Positions 1 through 9,577 are shown, counted from the first letter of the stretch. The stretch: 63,174 bases of DNA from Pseudomonas crudilactis (GCF_013433315.1 NZ_WXVV01000035.1:1-63174), one strand, 5' to 3'. Translations and numbers: made by a program. Notes: generated from the sequence alone by a model not told the origin.

Positions 1-226
1 TCAGGGCCAGCAGCCGATCGGTTGGAAGCATTCGCAGTCTCTCGCGCACATCAAAAAGGTGCGGGGACTTTGCGGGGGATCAAACAGGAAAGAAGTCGGG
101 CGAGTAGGCGACATCTGTAGGATGTTTCGACATGGTTTGTAGGGCGGTATAGGGTTTCGTTTTTTCGTTCACAAAAAAGGGCTTTTACCTACCCAGGTGC
201 CTTCAATGACAAAAGGATCAAGTGTC
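1..226. other. Upstream non-coding stretch, nothing recognised
   Basis: No convincing reading frame or RNA gene is visible before the first gene. Towards the right end an AGGA ribosome binding site precedes the ATG at 227. The left part may belong to the neighbouring locus outside the window, but I cannot identify it. Confidence 0.4.
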
Positions 227-817
227 ATGTCAAACACAGCCGAGCGGGTCAACATCGTCGACACTCAGGTGTTGTCCCATGACTGGTATCTGCTGAAGAA
301 AATCACCTTCGACTATCACCGCAACAATGGCGAGTGGCAGCGTCAGACCCGTGAGGTTTACGACCGCGGCAATGGCGCTGCGATTCTGTTGTTCAACCGC
401 GAGCAGCGCACGGTGGTGCTGACCCGGCAGTTCCGCTTGCCGGTGTTCGTCAATGGTCATGATGGTTTGCTGATCGAGGTGGCGGCCGGATTACTCGAGG
501 GCGCTGCGCCGGAGCAGCGGATTCGCGATGAAGCGGAGGAAGAAACCGGTTATCGCGTGCACGATGTGAAAAAGGTATTCGAGGCTTACATGAGCCCCGG
601 CTCGGTGACTGAGAAGCTGCACTTTTTCATTGCCGAATACGATGCGGCGTCGAAAGTCAGCGATGGTGGTGGTCTGGAAGAGGAGACCGAAGAACTGGAA
701 GTTCTGGAGTGGCGATTCGACGAAGCGTTGGCAGCGTTTCAGCGCGGTGAGATCTGCGACGCCAAGACCATCATGCTGTTGCAGTATGCGGCGATGAATA
801 ACCTGTTCGGCGCTTGA
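227..817 (+). CDS. nudK: NudK-type Nudix hydrolase (GDP-mannose pyrophosphatase)
   Basis: A 196-residue Nudix hydrolase. The Nudix box lies around residues 85-110 and ends in RDEAEEETGY, which holds the metal-binding glutamates. The downstream EAYMSPGSVTEKLHFFIAEY stretch is typical of the NudK/ADP-ribose pyrophosphatase group, which hydrolyses GDP-mannose or other nucleoside-diphosphate sugars. I chose the ATG at 227 over 197 because AGGA lies about 11 bases upstream and the family N-terminus fits (MSNTAERVNIVDTQVLS). The family is clear. The exact substrate is inferred from similarity to NudK. Confidence 0.88.
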   Translation: MSNTAERVNIVDTQVLSHDWYLLKKITFDYHRNNGEWQRQTREVYDRGNGAAILLFNREQRTVVLTRQFRLPVFVNGHDGLLIEVAAGLLEGAAPEQRIRDEAEEETGYRVHDVKKVFEAYMSPGSVTEKLHFFIAEYDAASKVSDGGGLEEETEELEVLEWRFDEALAAFQRGEICDAKTIMLLQYAAMNNLFGA

Positions 818-818
818 T

Positions 819-1334
819 TCAGAACAGCTCGCCGGTTTTGCCAATTTGCGACCACTGCCCACCCTCCAGGGTCAGCAAGCGCTCTTTCGCCTCGAGCCCG
901 CCGGCAAATCCGGTCAGCTTTCCCGACGCGCCGATCACCCGATGACATGGCGCGACAATGGAGATCGGATTGCGTCCGTTCGCAGCGCCCACGGCCCGCA
1001 CGGCGCCGGGATTGCCGATCTGTTCGGCAATCTGGCTGTAGGTCCGCGTCTCGCCGAATGGAATGGTCAGCAGCGCCGCCCAGACCTTTTTCTGAAAGTC
1101 GGTGCCAGCGAAATCCAGTTCCAGATCAAAACAGTCACGCGTCCCGGAAAAATATTCTTCAAGTTGTCGAGCCGTTCGAATCAGCACCGGATTGTCGGGG
1201 GCCTCACTCATCGGCCCGAGGCGCACGCGGTTCGGTTTGTCGTTTTCCCAGAGGATGGCCGCCAATCGTGAACCGTTCGCGACCAGCTTCAGCTCGCCGA
1301 CGGGCGAGGGCAGGGTGATGAACGTATAAGGCAT
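819..1334 (-). CDS. ogt: Methylated-DNA--protein-cysteine S-methyltransferase
   Basis: A 171-residue DNA-repair protein that transfers alkyl groups from O6-alkylguanine or O4-alkylthymine to its own cysteine. The active-site motif PCHRVIG is present near residue 135 and is preceded by the helix-turn-helix region (GETRTYSQIAEQIGNPGAVRAVGAANGRNP). The start MPYTFITLPSPVGELKLVANG matches the usual N-terminus, so the longer upstream reading was dropped. The length fits Ogt rather than the Ada fusion. It converges with nudK, with one base between the stop codons. Confidence 0.92.
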   Translation of the reverse strand: MPYTFITLPSPVGELKLVANGSRLAAILWENDKPNRVRLGPMSEAPDNPVLIRTARQLEEYFSGTRDCFDLELDFAGTDFQKKVWAALLTIPFGETRTYSQIAEQIGNPGAVRAVGAANGRNPISIVAPCHRVIGASGKLTGFAGGLEAKERLLTLEGGQWSQIGKTGELF

Positions 1335-1487
1335 GACGGCAGGCTCCTGATCCACTCGGCAACTGCGCTCAGCATACTGCCTGATCGGGGAGGCGCAATA
1401 CGCAAAGCCGACCATACTGCTTGGTGCTCTTGCAGCGTTCCCCCTCTGTTCTGCACAGACCCTGAAAACAAAAAAAGAGATCGACTC

Positions 1488-3215
1488 ATGAAGTACGAAC
1501 CTTTGGCCAAATCGCTGATAGCGACCTCACTGGCACTCAGCTGTCTCATGGCTCACGCGGCGTCGGTAGCGCCGATTGCCGCCGAAAACGGCATGGTGGT
1601 CACCGCGCAACACCTGGCCACCCATGTGGGTGTCGACGTATTGAAAAGTGGCGGCAACGCCGTCGATGCGGCGGTCGCCGTGGGTTACGCACTGGCGGTG
1701 GTTTATCCCGCTGCAGGTAACCTTGGCGGTGGCGGTTTCATGACTATTCAACTGGCGGACGGGCGCAAAACCTTCCTCGATTTCCGCGAAAAAGCGCCGC
1801 TGGCGGCCACCGCCAACATGTACCTCGACAAGGAAGGCAACGTCATTCCCGAACTGAGTACACGCGGCCATTTGGCGGTGGGCGTGCCCGGCACGGTGTC
1901 GGGCATGGAACTGGCGCTGAGCAAATACGGGACTAAACCGCGCAAGGAGATGATTGCCCCGGCGATCAAACTGGCGGAAGACGGCTTTGCGCTGGAGCAG
2001 GGTGATGTCGAGTTGCTGGAGTACGCCACCGACGTGTTCAAGAAGGACATGCGCGATTCCGGCTCAATCTTCCTGCACAACGGCGAGCCGATGCAGGTCG
2101 GGCAGAAACTGGTGCAGAAGGACCTCGGCAAAACCCTGCGGACCATTTCCGAAAAAGGCGCGGACGGCTTCTATAAAGGCTGGGTCGCCGACGCCATCGT
2201 CACCTCCAGTCAGGCCAACAAAGGCATCATCACCCAGGCCGACCTCGACAAATACAAGACCCGCGAACTGGCACCGGTAGAGTGCGATTACCGGGGTTAC
2301 CACGTGGTCTCGGCGCCACCGCCAAGCTCCGGCGGCGTGGTGATCTGCCAGATCATGAACATCCTGGAAGGCTATCCGATGAAGGATCTGGGCTTCCATT
2401 CGGCCCAGGGCATGCACTACCAGATCGAAGCGATGCGCCACGCCTATGTCGATCGCAACAGCTATCTCGGTGATCCGGACTTCGTCAAAAATCCGATCGA
2501 GCACCTGCTGGACAAGAACTACGCGACCAAACTGCGCGACGCCATCCAGCCGCAAAAGGCTGGCGTGTCGGCTGAGCTCAAGCCCGGTGTGGCGCCCCAT
2601 GAAGGCAGCAACACCACCCACTATTCGATCGTCGACAAGTGGGGCAATGCGGTGTCGGTCACTTACACCCTCAACGACTGGTTCGGCGCGGGCGTGATGG
2701 CGAGCAAGACCGGGGTGATCCTCAACGACGAAATGGACGACTTCACCTCCAAGGTCGGCGTGCCGAACATGTACGGGCTGGTGCAGGGCGAAGCTAACGC
2801 GATTGCGCCGGGCAAGGCACCGTTGTCGTCGATGAGTCCGACCATCGTCACCAAGGACGGCAAAGTGGTAATGGTGGTCGGCACCCCGGGCGGCAGCCGC
2901 ATCATCACGGCGACCTTGCTGACCATGCTCAACGTTATCGACTACGGCATGGGCTTGCAGGAAGCGGTCGACGCGCCGCGTTTCCACCAGCAATGGATGC
3001 CGGAAGAAACCAACCTCGAAGACTTCGCCGCCAGCCCAGACACGAAGAAAATTCTCGAGAGCTGGGGGCACAAGTTCGCCGGGCCGCAGGACGCCAACCA
3101 CATCGCCGCTATTCTGGTCGGTGCGCCGTCGCTGGGCGGTAAGCCTGTCGGCAAAAACCGCTTCTACGGCGCTAACGATCCACGCCGCAACACGGGCTTG
3201 TCACTGGGTTACTGA
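1488..3215 (+). CDS. ggt: Gamma-glutamyltransferase
   Basis: A 575-residue periplasmic gamma-glutamyltranspeptidase acting on glutathione and other gamma-glutamyl compounds. A signal peptide (about residues 1-24, ending MAHA) precedes the large-subunit region. The autoprocessing and nucleophile threonine lies in GSNTTHYS, about two thirds along, where the precursor is cut into two subunits. PLSSMSPTIV and the GTPGGSRI glycine-rich loop are further family landmarks. Length is normal. A GC-rich hairpin follows at 3229-3252. Confidence 0.95.
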   Translation: MKYEPLAKSLIATSLALSCLMAHAASVAPIAAENGMVVTAQHLATHVGVDVLKSGGNAVDAAVAVGYALAVVYPAAGNLGGGGFMTIQLADGRKTFLDFREKAPLAATANMYLDKEGNVIPELSTRGHLAVGVPGTVSGMELALSKYGTKPRKEMIAPAIKLAEDGFALEQGDVELLEYATDVFKKDMRDSGSIFLHNGEPMQVGQKLVQKDLGKTLRTISEKGADGFYKGWVADAIVTSSQANKGIITQADLDKYKTRELAPVECDYRGYHVVSAPPPSSGGVVICQIMNILEGYPMKDLGFHSAQGMHYQIEAMRHAYVDRNSYLGDPDFVKNPIEHLLDKNYATKLRDAIQPQKAGVSAELKPGVAPHEGSNTTHYSIVDKWGNAVSVTYTLNDWFGAGVMASKTGVILNDEMDDFTSKVGVPNMYGLVQGEANAIAPGKAPLSSMSPTIVTKDGKVVMVVGTPGGSRIITATLLTMLNVIDYGMGLQEAVDAPRFHQQWMPEETNLEDFAASPDTKKILESWGHKFAGPQDANHIAAILVGAPSLGGKPVGKNRFYGANDPRRNTGLSLGY

Positions 3216-3228
3216 GGGGCGTAAAAAA

Positions 3229-3252
3229 GGGGGCGGGCTTACGTCCGCCCCT
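3229..3252 (+). terminator. GC-rich hairpin after ggt
   Basis: GGGGCGG and CCGCCCC pair around an eight-base loop just downstream of the ggt stop. There is no T-run, so this is a weak or factor-assisted terminator at best. Confidence 0.35.
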
Positions 3253-3282
3253 GTCTCAAGGACTGATCAAGGAAGGCTCATC

Positions 3283-3816
3283 ATGACCACCGCATTACTG
3301 ATCATCGACGTCCAGCGCGCCCTCTGCTCGGGCGAATATCAGTGTCATGACATTCATCACGTGATCGAAACCATCAACGGTTTAAGCGCCCGTGCGCGCA
3401 AGGCTGGCGTGCCGGTGGTGCTGATCCAGCATGAAGAAAAGGACAGCCCGTTGGCCCATGACGCCGAAGGCTGGCAACTGGCCGAAGGGCTTGAGACATC
3501 GCTTGAGGATTTGCGCGTACGCAAGACCACACCGGATTCGTTCTACCAGACTGATTTGCGCAAATTGTTGCCGAGCGAAGACTTCGAACGACTGGTCATC
3601 TGCGGTCTGCAAACCGATTACTGCGTCAACGCCACCGTGCGCCAGGCCCACCAACTGGGTTATGACGTGGTGCTTGCCGCCGATGCGCATTCCACTGTCG
3701 ACAACGGCAACATGAGTGCCGAAGACATCATCGCCGAGCACAACAAGGATCTGGCGCACCTGACTGGCTCTGTGGCGCGCATCGACGTCAAACCCGCCGC
3801 CGACATCACGTTCTGA
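3283..3816 (+). CDS. Isochorismatase-family cysteine hydrolase
   Basis: A 177-residue member of the isochorismatase-like hydrolases. Visible landmarks are the N-terminal LLIIDVQ aspartate, the middle lysine region (RKTTPDSF) and the catalytic cysteine in GLQTDYCVNATVRQA. This catalytic set is typical of nicotinamidase and ureidoacrylate-type amidohydrolases. The start at 3283 follows AAGGA. The preceding in-frame region overlaps the end of ggt and is not family-like. The substrate is unknown, and the gene may be co-transcribed with ggt if the hairpin between them is leaky. Confidence 0.88.
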   Translation: MTTALLIIDVQRALCSGEYQCHDIHHVIETINGLSARARKAGVPVVLIQHEEKDSPLAHDAEGWQLAEGLETSLEDLRVRKTTPDSFYQTDLRKLLPSEDFERLVICGLQTDYCVNATVRQAHQLGYDVVLAADAHSTVDNGNMSAEDIIAEHNKDLAHLTGSVARIDVKPAADITF

Positions 3817-3831
3817 CAACCCACACAAAAC

Positions 3832-3922
3832 CTGTAGGAGTGAGCCTGCTCGCGATAGCAGTGTGTCAGTTGACGCAGCATCGTCTGACTGGACGCTATC
3901 GCGAGCAGGCTCACTCCTACAG
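3832..3922. repeat. REPIN (inverted REP pair)
   Basis: CTGTAGGAGTGAGCCTGCTC and its inverted copy flank a short spacer, giving a head-to-head REP doublet. This is the TAGGAGTGAGCC sequence variant of the Pseudomonas REP core. Confidence 0.85.
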
Positions 3923-3982
3923 TGGGGATTTCCGGCAGCAGCACTGGCATACTGCGCGCCATCCGAAGAATGGAATCTCTCG

Positions 3983-4996
3983 ATGTTCGCGCTCTCCCTA
4001 CGCCAAGCCTTGTTGCTGACGTCCCTTGCGTTCGCCGCTGTTACCCAAGCCAGCAGTTTCGATTGCGCCAGCGCTGCCAGCAAAACTGAAAGAGCCATTT
4101 GCGCAGATCCGTATCTTTCGCAGCTTGATGAGCAGCTTGCAGAGCGTTGGCGCTCGACCCTCGCCAACGTTCCCGATCCCAAGGCTCTCAAGACCGATCA
4201 ACGGCAATGGCTGAAAAGTCGTAATGCCTGTGGCGCCCTCACGGCCTGTTTGCGCCGCCAGTATTTGATGCGTCAAGCCGAACTGGAACACGCCACTCAG
4301 CCCTTCAGTTGGGACGCGACCTGGCAGCTCATTCCGCCGAATACGTCAACGGCGGCAACGTTGACAACCCATCGTCGCGATGCGGCGCACCTCACTTTTG
4401 ATATTGCAGCGGGCGAGGGTGCCAATTCGGGAAATCTCGAGGGTGTCGCCGTATTTGAAGGCAAAGAAGCGCATTACGCCGAAGGTGAGTGCGCGTTGAC
4501 GTTCACCCCCATCAATGGCGTTCTGAATATCTCGCAAGTCGGCGCAGATGCCGATTGCGGTGGAGGAATGGGCGTGTATTACGCCGGCACTTATGTCGCC
4601 TCGGAACAACCACTGACGCTTGATTACGACATGCTCAGCCTTGGCTTGGCGCGAACGCCTGAGGAAAACCAGGCCCTGCATGGATTGCTCAAGGACGATT
4701 ATGAAAGACTCGTCGAGGTTTCGGGCACCTTGCAAATCGGTGATCCCTCAGCCGACGTGCCGGGCAGTCAGGTGGTAGAAATGTGGATGCGTGGCCTGGG
4801 GGGCACCGGCATCATCATGAGCACAACCGACCAGCGTTTCTGGATCATCCTGCTGACCTACGATGAGCAAGGTCATCAGCGGGCGCGCTATTACACCAAC
4901 GCGGTGAAATGGAAAGGGCATCTGCCCGATGTTTTGCAAGCCTGGTACCAACGCACAAATGGAAATCGCTCGATCCCACTGGATTCCATGCCCTGA
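3983..4996 (+). CDS. Secreted LprI-domain protein
   Basis: A 337-residue protein with a signal peptide (about residues 1-23, ending TQA). An LprI N-terminal domain follows at about residues 24-100, with its cysteine pattern FDCASAASKTERAIC and RNACGALTACL. The LprI domain is named after a mycobacterial lysozyme-inhibitor lipoprotein and is common in proteobacterial periplasmic proteins. The remaining 230 residues are an unassigned, probably beta-rich extracytoplasmic domain. The start at 3983 gives a proper signal peptide. The longer frame runs back into the REPIN. Confidence 0.75.
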   Translation: MFALSLRQALLLTSLAFAAVTQASSFDCASAASKTERAICADPYLSQLDEQLAERWRSTLANVPDPKALKTDQRQWLKSRNACGALTACLRRQYLMRQAELEHATQPFSWDATWQLIPPNTSTAATLTTHRRDAAHLTFDIAAGEGANSGNLEGVAVFEGKEAHYAEGECALTFTPINGVLNISQVGADADCGGGMGVYYAGTYVASEQPLTLDYDMLSLGLARTPEENQALHGLLKDDYERLVEVSGTLQIGDPSADVPGSQVVEMWMRGLGGTGIIMSTTDQRFWIILLTYDEQGHQRARYYTNAVKWKGHLPDVLQAWYQRTNGNRSIPLDSMP

Positions 4997-5007
4997 TTCC
5001 AAACGTC

Positions 5008-5652
5008 TCACGTCGCAAACAAAACCCCACGAATCTCGCCCACCCGCGGCGCTACGACCACGCCCTCCAGCACCATCCGCGTAATCGTCTGCGCCGCCGT
5101 TTGATAATCCTCATCCTGCGGCACTTCGCGCCCCATGATCCGGCCCATCTGCCAGCCGATATTGGTGTAAGTGCGCGTCGCCGACCAGATGAACAGCATC
5201 AAATGTTCAGGATCCACCGGCGCCAGCAAACCGCGCTCGATCCAGCTGCGCAGGCATTCAACATTGCGCCGTGCTTCGGCCTGCAACAGATCGCGGCACT
5301 CGTCCGGCAACTGTCGACCGCCGAGCAGCAACTCGCCACTGAACACCTTGGCAATCGCCGGATGCTCGCGAGCAATACGAATCCGCGCGGCCACGTAGGC
5401 GCGCAAACCCGTCAGCGGATCATCACTTTCACGCAGTACTGCCGAGGCTTCCAGCAGCGGCTCGACAAAACCCAGCAGCACTTTGCCGTAGAGGTTTTCC
5501 TTGGTCTGGAAGTAGTAATACAGATTGGCCTTGGGCACCCCGGCACGCGCCGCGATGTCGCGGGTCTGGGTGGCGTCGAAGCCATTGGCAGCGAACTCTT
5601 CGCTGGCGGCGGCGAGGATCAACTGCTCGTTGCGTACGCGGATGGCGCTCAT
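5008..5652 (-). CDS. TetR-family regulator, RutR-like
   Basis: A 214-residue repressor. The N-terminal helix-turn-helix is at about residues 25-45 (QTRDIAARAGVPKANLYYYF). The C-terminal region (YTNIGWQMGRIMG) resembles the RutR/YcdC-type ligand domain, a family linked to pyrimidine and amine catabolism. The start at 5652 removes a non-family extension. It converges with the LprI gene and is divergent from the GNAT gene at 5796, so it may regulate its own promoter or that gene. The ligand is unknown. Confidence 0.82.
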   Translation of the reverse strand: MSAIRVRNEQLILAAASEEFAANGFDATQTRDIAARAGVPKANLYYYFQTKENLYGKVLLGFVEPLLEASAVLRESDDPLTGLRAYVAARIRIAREHPAIAKVFSGELLLGGRQLPDECRDLLQAEARRNVECLRSWIERGLLAPVDPEHLMLFIWSATRTYTNIGWQMGRIMGREVPQDEDYQTAAQTITRMVLEGVVVAPRVGEIRGVLFAT

Positions 5653-5795
5653 GGAAACACGGCTTTGCTGGACGGCATGGATAGGTTCTGGCGATTTTGG
5701 TTTCGCAATATACAAAACTATATAGCGATGAAGCCAGCACACTCGAAGGGCAACGCTATGCTGTTTCGATCACTTCAGTGAAACGGAGCACAGAC

Positions 5796-6254
5796 ATGGC
5801 AATTCATGCACTGCGGGCGAACACGACGCATCTGGATGCGCTGGCACCGTTGTTCGATGCCTACCGAGGTTTCTACGAGCAACCTTCGAACCTTGAGCAA
5901 TCGCGAGCTTTCATCGCCGAGCGTATGGCCGGCAATGAGTCAGCGATTTTTCTGGTTCAGGATGCAGAGGGCGAAGCGCTGGGTTTCGTGCAGTTGTATC
6001 CGACGTTCTCGTCCATCGATGCGCACCGCACCTGGCTGCTCAGCGATCTGTTCACCACGCCCGCCGCACGTGGGCGCGGGGTGGGTCGATTGCTGATGAA
6101 CACGGCGCGTGACTTTGCCTTGGCGAGCGGCGCCAAGGGGCTGGTGCTGGAAACCGCCACTGACAACTTCACGGCGCAAGGCTTGTATGAATCCCTCGGC
6201 TACGTGCGTGACAGCGGTTATTACACCTACAACCTTGACTTGCGGCAGGGCTGA
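5796..6254 (+). CDS. GNAT-family N-acetyltransferase
   Basis: A 152-residue acetyl-CoA-dependent acyltransferase. The acetyl-CoA pyrophosphate-binding loop is visible as ARGRGVGRLLM at about residues 88-100, followed by ARDFALASGAKGLVLET and the closing YESLGYVRDSGYYTY. Start MAIHALRANTT follows an AACGGAG ribosome binding site. It is a single-domain GNAT of normal length with an unknown substrate. Confidence 0.88.
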   Translation: MAIHALRANTTHLDALAPLFDAYRGFYEQPSNLEQSRAFIAERMAGNESAIFLVQDAEGEALGFVQLYPTFSSIDAHRTWLLSDLFTTPAARGRGVGRLLMNTARDFALASGAKGLVLETATDNFTAQGLYESLGYVRDSGYYTYNLDLRQG

Positions 6255-6382
6255 GCAAATTTTTTTGCTGATTTCCTGAATTCAGACTTTCGCCCGACCG
6301 CCGCTCTCTCTAGAATCCGCCCGGCCTTCACAGTGAAGGCGCAATGCCATCATTTGGATGTGTACACATAGGGACGGACATC

Positions 6383-7018
6383 ATGCAATTCGGGAAAATT
6401 CTGGCGCTGGGGTTGGTACTCGCGCTGGGTGGTTGTGCCAGTTTCACTAAAGACGAAGTGGCACCGGTGACCATGCCGTCGATGGCCAACTATGCCAACA
6501 AGCCAAACGTCTACGTCGATTTCGATTTCTACCAAGGTGAGCCGAAAAGTGGTTCCGCCGTGGAAGTGCCGCAGGCACGTGATCAACTGAAACCACAGCT
6601 GCAAAAAATCCTCACTGACTCGGGCCTGTTCGGCCGTGTCACTCTGGACGAGTTCCAGAAGCAGCCGGGCGACTACAGCCTGCGTCTGAAAATGTACAAC
6701 CATCCGCCGAATGCAGGTTCCATGGTGCTGGCCTTCATCAGCGGCTTCAGCATGATGGTGATCCCGGCCTATGGCACGGATCAGTACACCTTGAGCCTGG
6801 AAGGCATGGATGGCCAGGGTCAGGCCCTGACCACCGCGAGCAATCACGATGCGATCGGTACCTGGATCGGTATCTGGTTCATCCCACTGATGGCCAACAC
6901 GCCAAAAGAAGCGGTGAATGACACGTTTACCCGTCAGGTCAACGCGCTGCTCAAGCAAATGGTTGATAGCAAGAACCTGAAGTACTCGGCACTCGAAACC
7001 CGCATTCCACGGGCCTGA
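6383..7018 (+). CDS. Hypothetical lipoprotein
   Basis: A 211-residue predicted lipoprotein. The signal peptide ends in the lipobox LGGC, with Cys at about residue 18, so lipidation is likely. The central region contains a hydrophobic segment (MVLAFISGFSMMVIPAYG) and a second one (IGTWIGIWFIPLMAN). I do not recognise a named domain. It faces a second lipoprotein gene (7059-7604) across one shared bidirectional terminator. Confidence 0.7.
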   Translation: MQFGKILALGLVLALGGCASFTKDEVAPVTMPSMANYANKPNVYVDFDFYQGEPKSGSAVEVPQARDQLKPQLQKILTDSGLFGRVTLDEFQKQPGDYSLRLKMYNHPPNAGSMVLAFISGFSMMVIPAYGTDQYTLSLEGMDGQGQALTTASNHDAIGTWIGIWFIPLMANTPKEAVNDTFTRQVNALLKQMVDSKNLKYSALETRIPRA

Positions 7019-7022
7019 AGCC

Positions 7023-7054
7023 AAAAAAGAGCCGCAATTGCGGCTCTTTTTTTT
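7023..7054. terminator. Bidirectional rho-independent terminator
   Basis: A perfect stem AGAGCCGCAA/TTGCGGCTCT, with an A-run on the left and eight Ts on the right, lies between two convergent lipoprotein genes and can serve both strands. Confidence 0.92.
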
Positions 7055-7058
7055 GCCC

Positions 7059-7604
7059 TTACTTCAGGGCCTGAATGAACTGTGGATCGCTGTACAGTTC
7101 TTTCAGCAAGTCACGCAACATCGGGTTGTAAGCGTTGACCGCGTTCGGGATCGCAATGAAACCGAAGAAGCTGCTGCTCCACTGGCTGCTGACATTCTTG
7201 GTCGCGTCGTACACCACATCGTTGCCGTTGAGCAGGGTGAAACGAGCAGCCAGTTTGCCGTCGCCCGTGCCCATGCCGGCGGACAGTTCGTTTTTCACCA
7301 CCAGCACTTTCAACTGACGCTGAGCCTGTGGATCAAGCAGGCCGGCCTTGCGCAGCTCTTCGGTGATCGCATCCTGAATGTGCGCCGGGATGCTGCCGGA
7401 CGGCGAGCGTACCGGGTTGGCGCGGACCACCAGCGAACCTTCACCGGATTCGGCGGTGACCTGAGGATTGCTGATCGCATGCAGCGGCGGGGTTTGCTTG
7501 AGCTTCTGCACGTTCTCAAAGCTCGGCTCGTAGCGGGTCATGGTCATGCCACAGCCTTGCAGCAGCACGGCCAGCATCGGGATCAACAACAGCGACTTCT
7601 TCAC
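7059..7604 (-). CDS. Hypothetical lipoprotein
   Basis: A 181-residue exported protein with a short signal peptide ending LLQGC, a good lipobox with Cys at about residue 18. The body has a domain that looks like those small outer-membrane lipoproteins whose middle part reads LKVLVVKNELSAGMGTGDGKLAARF. No catalytic motif is visible. It shares a terminator with the convergent lipoprotein gene. Function unknown. Confidence 0.7.
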   Translation of the reverse strand: MKKSLLLIPMLAVLLQGCGMTMTRYEPSFENVQKLKQTPPLHAISNPQVTAESGEGSLVVRANPVRSPSGSIPAHIQDAITEELRKAGLLDPQAQRQLKVLVVKNELSAGMGTGDGKLAARFTLLNGNDVVYDATKNVSSQWSSSFFGFIAIPNAVNAYNPMLRDLLKELYSDPQFIQALK

Positions 7605-7657
7605 GGCAGTTCCTTGCGTGGGAATAGAGGAGGGCGCGAATTATGGGCAGAGTGCCA

Positions 7658-7975
7658 TCATTGAGCAACCTCGTTCGTTTGCGCGTTGAGCAATCGCTCG
7701 ATCTGCGCCAATTCCCAAGTACTGAGCAAGCTCACCGGATCGGTGCCGTAACGCTGCCAGCTCTCCAGCGCACCTTGTTGCCCCGCGCCATTGCGGGCCG
7801 ATTCACAGTGGTGTAACCGGCTACCTTCAAAATCCAGCAGCAACTGCCAGCCCTCGATATCGACCGCGACCCGTCCCGCCTCGTCAGGCATCTCGCAGAC
7901 TTTTAAAGCGAGCACACCCAGCGCCGCTTCACGCAAACGCTGGCACACCTCGCGGGCGCTTAGAAATGCAGACAT
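7658..7975 (-). CDS. Small hypothetical protein (DUF7693-like)
   Basis: A 105-residue soluble protein starting MSAFLSAREVCQRLREAALG. From memory this resembles a small Pseudomonas family catalogued as DUF7693, but I could not check it. The start at 7975 is preferred because the 17 upstream residues have no family character. No motif suggests a function. Confidence 0.55.
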   Translation of the reverse strand: MSAFLSAREVCQRLREAALGVLALKVCEMPDEAGRVAVDIEGWQLLLDFEGSRLHHCESARNGAGQQGALESWQRYGTDPVSLLSTWELAQIERLLNAQTNEVAQ

Positions 7976-8131
7976 AGCAAACTCAATGACCAGAGGAGCG
8001 CGCCAGCATAAAGCCCGAGCCGACAAGTGTCAGCGTTCACTGGCCCGATCCGCGACAATTCCGTAACATCCGCAACCCTCTTTTTCTCGAACACTTGCAG
8101 CCGCGCTCAGTGGCTGCTCGATAGGTAAGCC

Positions 8132-9577
8132 ATGAAACCGATTCGTCTGCGCGCCGATGTCCTGGCCGGACTCACCACCTCGTTTGCCCTGTTGCCCGAA
8201 TGCATTGCGTTCGCGCTGGTGGCGCACCTCAATCCGCTGATGGGCCTGTATGGCGCCTTCATCATTTGCACGCTGACGGCGTTGTTCGGCGGGCGGCCGG
8301 GCATGGTCTCCGGCGCGGCGGGTTCGATGGCTGTGGTCATCGTTGCACTGGTGGTGCAACACGGCGTGCAGTATTTGCTGGCGACGGTATTGCTCGGTGG
8401 CTTGATCATGATGGCGTTCGGCTTGCTGCGTCTGGGAAAACTGGTGCGCATGGTGCCGCACTCGGTGATGCTCGGCTTCGTCAATGGCTTGGCAATCATC
8501 ATTGCGCTGGCGCAACTGGAGCACTTCAAGAGCGGTGAAGACTGGCTCAGCGGTACGCCGCTGTACCTGATGACCGGGTTGGTGGCGCTGACCATGGCCA
8601 TCGTCTACATCCTGCCGCGCCTGACCCGCGCGGTGCCGCCGGCACTGGTGGCGATCCTCGGCGTCGGCCTGCTGGTCTATCTGTTCGACCTGCCGACCCG
8701 CACCCTCGGCGACATGGCGCACATTGCCGGTGGCTTGCCGACTTTCGCTTTGCCGGACATCCCGTGGAGTTTTGAAACCCTGCGCATCATCGCGCCTTAC
8801 GCGATTCTGATGGCGCTGGTCGGTCTGCTGGAAACCCTGCTGACTCTCAACCTCACCGATGAAATCACTGAAACCCGTGGCTATCCGGATCGTGAGTGCG
8901 TGGCGCTCGGTGCGGCGAATATGGTCTCGGGTGCGTTCGGCGGTATGGGCGGGTGCGCGATGATCGGCCAGACGGTGATCAACCTCAGTTCCGGTGGGCG
9001 TGGGCGTTTGTCTGGCGTGGTCGCTGGCGTGCTGATTCTGTTGTTTATCCTGTTCCTGTCGCCGCTGATCGAGCGTATTCCGCTGGCGGCGCTGGTTGGC
9101 GTGATGTTCGTGGTGTCGCAGCAGACTTTTGCCTGGGCGTCGTTGCGTGTGGTGAACAAAGTGCCGCTTAACGATGTGCTGGTGATCATTGCTGTGACTA
9201 CTATCACCGTGTTTACTGATCTGGCCACTGCGGTGTTGTGCGGCATCATTATCGCTGCGCTTAACTTTGCCTGGCAGCAGGCGCGTGAGTTGTACGCCGA
9301 TGAGCATCTGGAGGCTGACGGCAGTAAGCTTTATCGTCTGCATGGCACTTTGTTTTTTGCCTCGACTGCGCCGTTTCTCAATCAGTTCGACCCGGCTAAT
9401 GATCCGGCTCGGGTGACTTTGGATTGTCGGCATATGAGTTTTGTCGATTATTCGGCGATTGCGGCGTTGAAGACTTTGCGCGAGCGCTATGCCAAGGCGG
9501 GGAAGCATTTGCAGGTGTTTCATTTGTCTGAGCGGTGCAAGAAATTGCTGAAGCGGGCGGGGGAGGAGGATCACTGA
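8132..9577 (+). CDS. SulP-family inorganic anion transporter
   Basis: A 481-residue inner-membrane permease. It begins with the SulP signature (DVLAGLTTSFALLPECIAFALVA) and has about ten to twelve hydrophobic helices, followed by a C-terminal STAS domain from about residue 380 (LYRLHGTLFFASTAPFLNQF, then VDYSAIAALKTL). SulP proteins carry sulfate, bicarbonate or related anions. This one is short for the family but complete. The specific anion cannot be read from the sequence. Toward the 3' end codon use becomes less GC-rich. Confidence 0.92.
   Translation: MKPIRLRADVLAGLTTSFALLPECIAFALVAHLNPLMGLYGAFIICTLTALFGGRPGMVSGAAGSMAVVIVALVVQHGVQYLLATVLLGGLIMMAFGLLRLGKLVRMVPHSVMLGFVNGLAIIIALAQLEHFKSGEDWLSGTPLYLMTGLVALTMAIVYILPRLTRAVPPALVAILGVGLLVYLFDLPTRTLGDMAHIAGGLPTFALPDIPWSFETLRIIAPYAILMALVGLLETLLTLNLTDEITETRGYPDRECVALGAANMVSGAFGGMGGCAMIGQTVINLSSGGRGRLSGVVAGVLILLFILFLSPLIERIPLAALVGVMFVVSQQTFAWASLRVVNKVPLNDVLVIIAVTTITVFTDLATAVLCGIIIAALNFAWQQARELYADEHLEADGSKLYRLHGTLFFASTAPFLNQFDPANDPARVTLDCRHMSFVDYSAIAALKTLRERYAKAGKHLQVFHLSERCKKLLKRAGEEDH

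Noticed and set aside
8030..9574. Open minus-strand frame of 514 codons over the SulP gene
   Set aside because: Same kind of artefact. The SulP reading has transmembrane and STAS features.
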